8,960 nucleotides of DNA from assembly GCA_025465145.1 (NCBI GenBank), contig JAODNS010000174.1, positions 1-8,960 on the forward strand, in the 5' to 3' direction. Position 1 is the stretch's first letter. Every line of letters starts with the position of its first letter. Shown piece by piece: positions 6,849 to 8,960 of this stretch. A model generated the notes under the pieces. That model did no database searches. It had not been told where the DNA came from and saw only the letters and a program-made list of their open reading frames with translations. Both the position numbers and the translations under genes were made by a program. This DNA is from Frankiales bacterium (GTDB lineage Bacteria > Actinomycetota > Actinomycetes > Mycobacteriales > SCTD01).

Positions 6849-7706
6849 TCATTCGGCCAGGAACCCGATGACAGCCGCGTTGAACCGGTCGCTCTGCTCC
6901 CACTGCGGCCAGTGACCCGCGCCATCTATGAGCAGGAAGCGACCGCCGCGGACCTTGTTCGCCATGTCCATGCCTGCGGCCGCAGGGCCTGACGGATCGT
7001 CGCTCGTCCAGACGACGAGGGCTGTGTTCGGCACGGCGGCCAACTCCTCGTCGGTGATGAGGTTCCGCTGTCGGATCTCGGGATCTTGCAGGCACAACAG
7101 GTGCCGCATGGACGTGCTGAAGCCAGGCCGGCCGTAGATCGCGCGGCGCACCGCGACAAGTTCGTCCGTGACGCTCGCGGGATCGGCCATCAGCCACTCG
7201 AGCCGCGCCCGAACCGCCTCGGGCGACGGATCGTCGGCGGCTGCCTGCGAGAGTGCCCGGATGCGCGCCATCACGTCGCTCCGCATCATGGTCCCGCCGG
7301 GTGTGTTCAGAACGAGCTTCCGCACGCGGTCGGGATACGCGGCGGCGAACTTCACCGCAATCCAGCCCCCGAGGGACTCCCCGTTCAGGTGCGCGCTCGC
7401 GATGCCGAGCGCGTTGAGCAAGCCTGCGAGGTGCGCCACGTAGTCCGGGAGCTCGAGGTCGGTCGCCGTCAGGGTCGTGTACCCGTGGCCCGGGTAGTCG
7501 TAGGCGACGACGCGGTACCCGGCCTGCACAAGCGGCCCGATGTTGCGGGCGTACGCCTCGAGGTGGCCGCCGGTCCCTGCGAGCAGCACGACGACGTCGC
7601 TGCCCGCGCCGGCCTCGAGGACGCGCGTGGCCCATTCCCCCACCTGGACCTGGCGTACCGCGTAGGGCGTCCCGGTGAGGGATAGCCAGATGCTCTCGTG
7701 AGTCAC
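6849..7706 (-). CDS. Alpha/beta hydrolase, probable meta-cleavage-product hydrolase (MhpC-like)
   Basis: Expected to hydrolyse the C-C bond of a 2-hydroxy-6-oxo-dienoate ring-cleavage product, giving 2-hydroxypenta-2,4-dienoate and an organic acid. The alpha/beta hydrolase triad is visible: nucleophile S111 in the elbow GESLGGW, D237 after the WTSDD strand, and H265 in GAGHWPQWE. The 285-aa length matches MhpC (288 aa). Two positions differ from classical C-C hydrolases. The oxyanion-loop HG motif reads AG (LLAGTGGHLE, A43), and the elbow is GESLGG rather than GNSMGG. The assignment to C-C hydrolysis therefore leans on its place at the head of an operon with hydratase, dehydrogenase and aldolase. 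The GTG start at 7706 is the furthest upstream start in frame and gives a family-like N-terminus (MTHESIW). No good Shine-Dalgarno precedes it, so the transcript may be leaderless or weakly translated. Confidence 0.88.
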   Translation of the reverse strand: MTHESIWLSLTGTPYAVRQVQVGEWATRVLEAGAGSDVVVLLAGTGGHLEAYARNIGPLVQAGYRVVAYDYPGHGYTTLTATDLELPDYVAHLAGLLNALGIASAHLNGESLGGWIAVKFAAAYPDRVRKLVLNTPGGTMMRSDVMARIRALSQAAADDPSPEAVRARLEWLMADPASVTDELVAVRRAIYGRPGFSTSMRHLLCLQDPEIRQRNLITDEELAAVPNTALVVWTSDDPSGPAAAGMDMANKVRGGRFLLIDGAGHWPQWEQSDRFNAAVIGFLAE

Positions 7707-7819
7707 GAACCGGATCGGATCTGTGCAGCGGGGATGACGTCCTCCGAATGGCCGGGTGTGCGGGTGCCGGCAGATCGTGCGCCGTAGTCACCCGGGCGTG
7801 AAGCCGGGGTTCTCACTGG

Positions 7820-7860
7820 ATGGAACGGCGGCCGTGCCCGGCGTTCCATGGCCGCGGAAC
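7820..7860. promoter_or_regulatory. Candidate operator with three GGAAC/GTTCC half-sites
   Basis: The 18-mer at 7843-7860, GTTCCATGGCCGCGGAAC, is symmetric at 14 of 18 positions (GTTCC, central GGCC, GGAAC). A further inverted copy lies to its left: ATGGAACG at 7820-7827 pairs perfectly with CGTTCCAT at 7842-7849 across a 14-bp spacer. Three half-sites thus fall within 41 bp, midway between two divergent transcripts. TGGAA/TTCCA half-sites resemble those bound by IclR-family regulators, which often control aromatic catabolism, but no regulator gene is in the window, so the family is a guess. Confidence 0.5.
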
Positions 7861-7870
7861 ACTGTCGCCT

Positions 7871-7887
7871 CAGGGCGCCGCGCCCTG
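7871..7887 (+). repeat. Perfect palindrome / hairpin in the dioxygenase leader
   Basis: CAGGGCGCCGCGCCCTG has 8-bp perfectly complementary arms around one central base. In RNA it would fold as a 7-bp stem with a 3-nt loop. It lies 43 bases before the dioxygenase start and could be a second operator or a leader hairpin. No T tract follows it, so it is not a simple terminator. Confidence 0.45.
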
Positions 7888-7892
7888 GAAGA

Positions 7893-7915
7893 AGCCTGCC
7901 GAGTGGGTGCAGGCT
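7893..7915 (+). repeat. Second leader stem-loop next to the ribosome binding site
   Basis: AGCCTGC (7893-7899) and GCAGGCT (7909-7915) form a 7-bp stem with a 9-nt loop. The stem ends 5 bases before the GGAGG of the dioxygenase gene. If transcribed it could affect access of ribosomes to the start site. Confidence 0.4.
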
Positions 7916-7920
7916 GTTAC

Positions 7921-7925
7921 GGAGG
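7921..7925 (+). promoter_or_regulatory. Ribosome binding site of the extradiol dioxygenase
   Basis: GGAGG lies 4 nt before the ATG at 7930. The spacing is slightly short, but this is the only strong Shine-Dalgarno here. It supports 7930 over the in-frame ATG at 7756. Confidence 0.7.
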
Positions 7926-7929
7926 ACAG

Positions 7930-8793
7930 ATGACACGCGAAGCGACAGCCAGGCACTTGATGCCATGGGGCATGGCGTACGTGGAGCTAGACGTCGCGGA
8001 CGTCGACGCGGCGACCCAGTTCTGGACGAACGCCGGCGGCCTCGAAGTCAACGAAGTCGTTGACGGCGTCGTGTATCTCCGCGGCGGCCGGAGCCACCAC
8101 TGGATCGCCCTACACCCGACCGAGGGGACGCCGGGACTGCGCACACTTGGTTACGAGGTCGAGCGAGACGAGGACCTTGACGAGTTCGAGCAGCGGCTTG
8201 CGTCAGCGGGCGTGACAACGGAGCGGGTGGTCGACCGCGCTTGGCAAGGCGAGACTCTGTCCTTCGTGGACCCCAGCGGGCACCGCGTCGAGCTGGTGGC
8301 CTCGTGGGGGTACGTGCCGGTGCCACCGGTCCGCGGGTGGTTCGCGCCGACCGAGCTGCTGCACGCCGTTGTGGTCGTGGACGACCTTGAGGCATCGTAC
8401 GAATTCTTCACAGGAGTCCTCGGATTCCGCGAGTCGGACAGGGTCATCGGGCGGACGATCTTCTTGCGATCCGGGAACGCCTGGCACCACTCGCTCGTGA
8501 TTGTGGGTTCACGGGGCAACCCGCACCTGGATCACATCTGCTTCCTGATGGACGACATAGACGACTTGATGCGCGCTCGCGCGTCGCTGCTCCAGCAGGG
8601 CGTCGAGATGGGCAAGGACCTCCTGCGGCACCCTACGTCCGGCTCAATGAGCTTCTACGCGACTGCAGTTCCAGCGCCGACGACGCTCGAGATGTGTATC
8701 GAGCACGCCAAGGTCGATGACAGCAACCACCGGCCGCGCGCGCTCGTGCCGAGCCCGTGGGCGAACAATGTGTGGCTGCCGCCGACGACATGA
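7930..8793 (+). CDS. Two-domain type I extradiol dioxygenase (VOC superfamily)
   Basis: Predicted Fe(II)-dependent catechol 2,3-dioxygenase-like enzyme that opens a catechol ring next to the hydroxyls. Two vicinal-oxygen-chelate domains span about residues 10-130 and 140-260. The active C-terminal domain has the metal triad H145 (ELLHAVVV), H202 (HLDHICF) and E254 (TTLEMCIE), matching His146, His210 and Glu260 of BphC. The second-sphere residues H187 (WHHSL), H234 (LRHPTSG) and Y243 (SFYATA) line up with His195, His241 and Tyr250 of BphC, so the enzyme looks fully active. The 287-aa length is normal for two-domain members. It is the only ring-cleavage gene seen and lies divergent to the operon that would process its product. 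Its stop overlaps the fbiC-like start (ATGA). The preferred catechol cannot be told from sequence. Confidence 0.93.
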   Translation: MTREATARHLMPWGMAYVELDVADVDAATQFWTNAGGLEVNEVVDGVVYLRGGRSHHWIALHPTEGTPGLRTLGYEVERDEDLDEFEQRLASAGVTTERVVDRAWQGETLSFVDPSGHRVELVASWGYVPVPPVRGWFAPTELLHAVVVVDDLEASYEFFTGVLGFRESDRVIGRTIFLRSGNAWHHSLVIVGSRGNPHLDHICFLMDDIDDLMRARASLLQQGVEMGKDLLRHPTSGSMSFYATAVPAPTTLEMCIEHAKVDDSNHRPRALVPSPWANNVWLPPTT

Positions 8794-8960
8794 CGCTCCC
8801 TGACGTCGGGCGCCGCGACGTGTGCCCCGCTCCGACCGCGAACGCGATGCGGCGCGTCCTGGCCCGCGCGGCCGACGGCAAGGCGCTGGACGTCGATGAG
8901 GCGACGGTCCTGCTGGCCGCCCGCGGCGATGACCTGCGGCGGCTGTGCGCCACGGCGGCC
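8790..8960 (+). CDS. fbiC: FO synthase FbiC (CofG-type N-terminus), truncated by the window edge
   Basis: Only the first 57 codons are present; the frame is open to the window end. FbiC is a dual radical-SAM enzyme that makes the deazaflavin FO, precursor of coenzyme F420, from tyrosine and a riboflavin pathway intermediate. The visible segment follows the mycobacterial FbiC N-terminus closely: an ANAMRRVLARA helix, DGKALDVDEA, then LLAARGDDL and LCATAA. The CxxxCxxC cluster motif lies beyond the edge, so neither radical-SAM domain can be checked, nor can fused FbiC be told from a lone CofG. The ATG at 8790 overlaps the dioxygenase stop as ATGA with no clear Shine-Dalgarno of its own, suggesting coupled translation. 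An F420 gene behind a ring-cleavage dioxygenase is unusual. Confidence 0.82.
   Translation, partial: MTLPDVGRRDVCPAPTANAMRRVLARAADGKALDVDEATVLLAARGDDLRRLCATAA

Larger units (their letters stand above)
7707..7929. promoter_or_regulatory. Divergent promoter region between hydrolase operon and dioxygenase
   Basis: The 223 bp lie between outward-pointing genes (GTG at 7706 leftward, ATG at 7930 rightward), so promoters for both transcripts should be here. The region holds a palindromic candidate operator and two hairpins, listed separately. I could not identify convincing -35/-10 boxes. No small gene is supported. The rightward dioxygenase frame is open back to 7756, but that stretch has no homology or good start signal. 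Confidence 0.75.

Noticed and set aside
6803..6925. 41-residue upstream extension of the hydratase frame
   Set aside because: It overlaps the hydrolase gene and lies before the homologous region; GGAG supports the ATG at 6802.
7740..7746. Minus-strand GGAGG upstream of the hydrolase GTG as its ribosome binding site
   Set aside because: It is more than 30 nt from the GTG at 7706, and no ATG, GTG or TTG in the hydrolase frame lies at a proper distance from it.
7756..7929. 58-residue upstream extension of the dioxygenase frame
   Set aside because: The DNA carries palindromes and the divergent promoter region, the peptide shows no family similarity, and GGAGG supports the ATG at 7930.
1..8960. 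tRNA or rRNA genes, CRISPR arrays, insertion sequences, attachment sites
   Set aside because: No cloverleaf-like segment, spaced direct repeats, transposase-like protein or terminal inverted repeats were found on reading both strands.

Overview
The window is high-GC DNA, most likely from an actinobacterium. The strongest pointer is the gene entering at the right edge, whose first 57 codons read as the start of FbiC, the fused FO synthase of coenzyme F420 biosynthesis. The G/C-rich third codon positions, tight gene packing and GTG start of the hydrolase gene fit. Nothing here fixes the genus.

Layout. Positions 5-45 hold a GC-rich hairpin with a short T-rich tail, the likely terminator of a rightward gene to the left of the window. 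A rightward class III (CaiB/BaiF) CoA-transferase gene follows (98-1258). It runs head-on into the last gene of a leftward operon, overlapping it by 38 bp. Read in transcription order from 7706 down to 1221, that operon encodes a meta-cleavage-product alpha/beta hydrolase, 2-hydroxypenta-2,4-dienoate hydratase (MhpD type), acylating acetaldehyde dehydrogenase (MhpF/DmpF type), 4-hydroxy-2-oxovalerate aldolase (MhpE/DmpG type), a class A FAD phenol-type hydroxylase and an ACMSD-like amidohydrolase, probably a decarboxylase. A 223-bp divergent intergenic region (7707-7929) carries a candidate operator and two leader hairpins. Rightward from 7930 comes a two-domain type I extradiol dioxygenase, joined by an ATGA overlap to the truncated fbiC-like gene.

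How the genes fit together. The set encodes nearly a whole aromatic meta-cleavage pathway by the hydrolytic branch. The FAD hydroxylase would make a catechol, the extradiol dioxygenase would open the ring, and the hydrolase would release an organic acid plus 2-hydroxypenta-2,4-dienoate. Hydratase, aldolase and dehydrogenase would then yield pyruvate and acetyl-CoA. The ACMSD-like enzyme suggests that a carboxyl group is removed before or after ring opening, so the growth substrate may be a carboxylated aromatic. The CoA-transferase could activate the released acid, but that is only inference. No regulator, transporter, ring-hydroxylating Rieske system, transposon, tRNA, rRNA or CRISPR array was seen.

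The least ordinary features are the coupling of the ring-cleavage dioxygenase to an F420 biosynthesis gene and the multi-half-site palindrome between the divergent transcripts.
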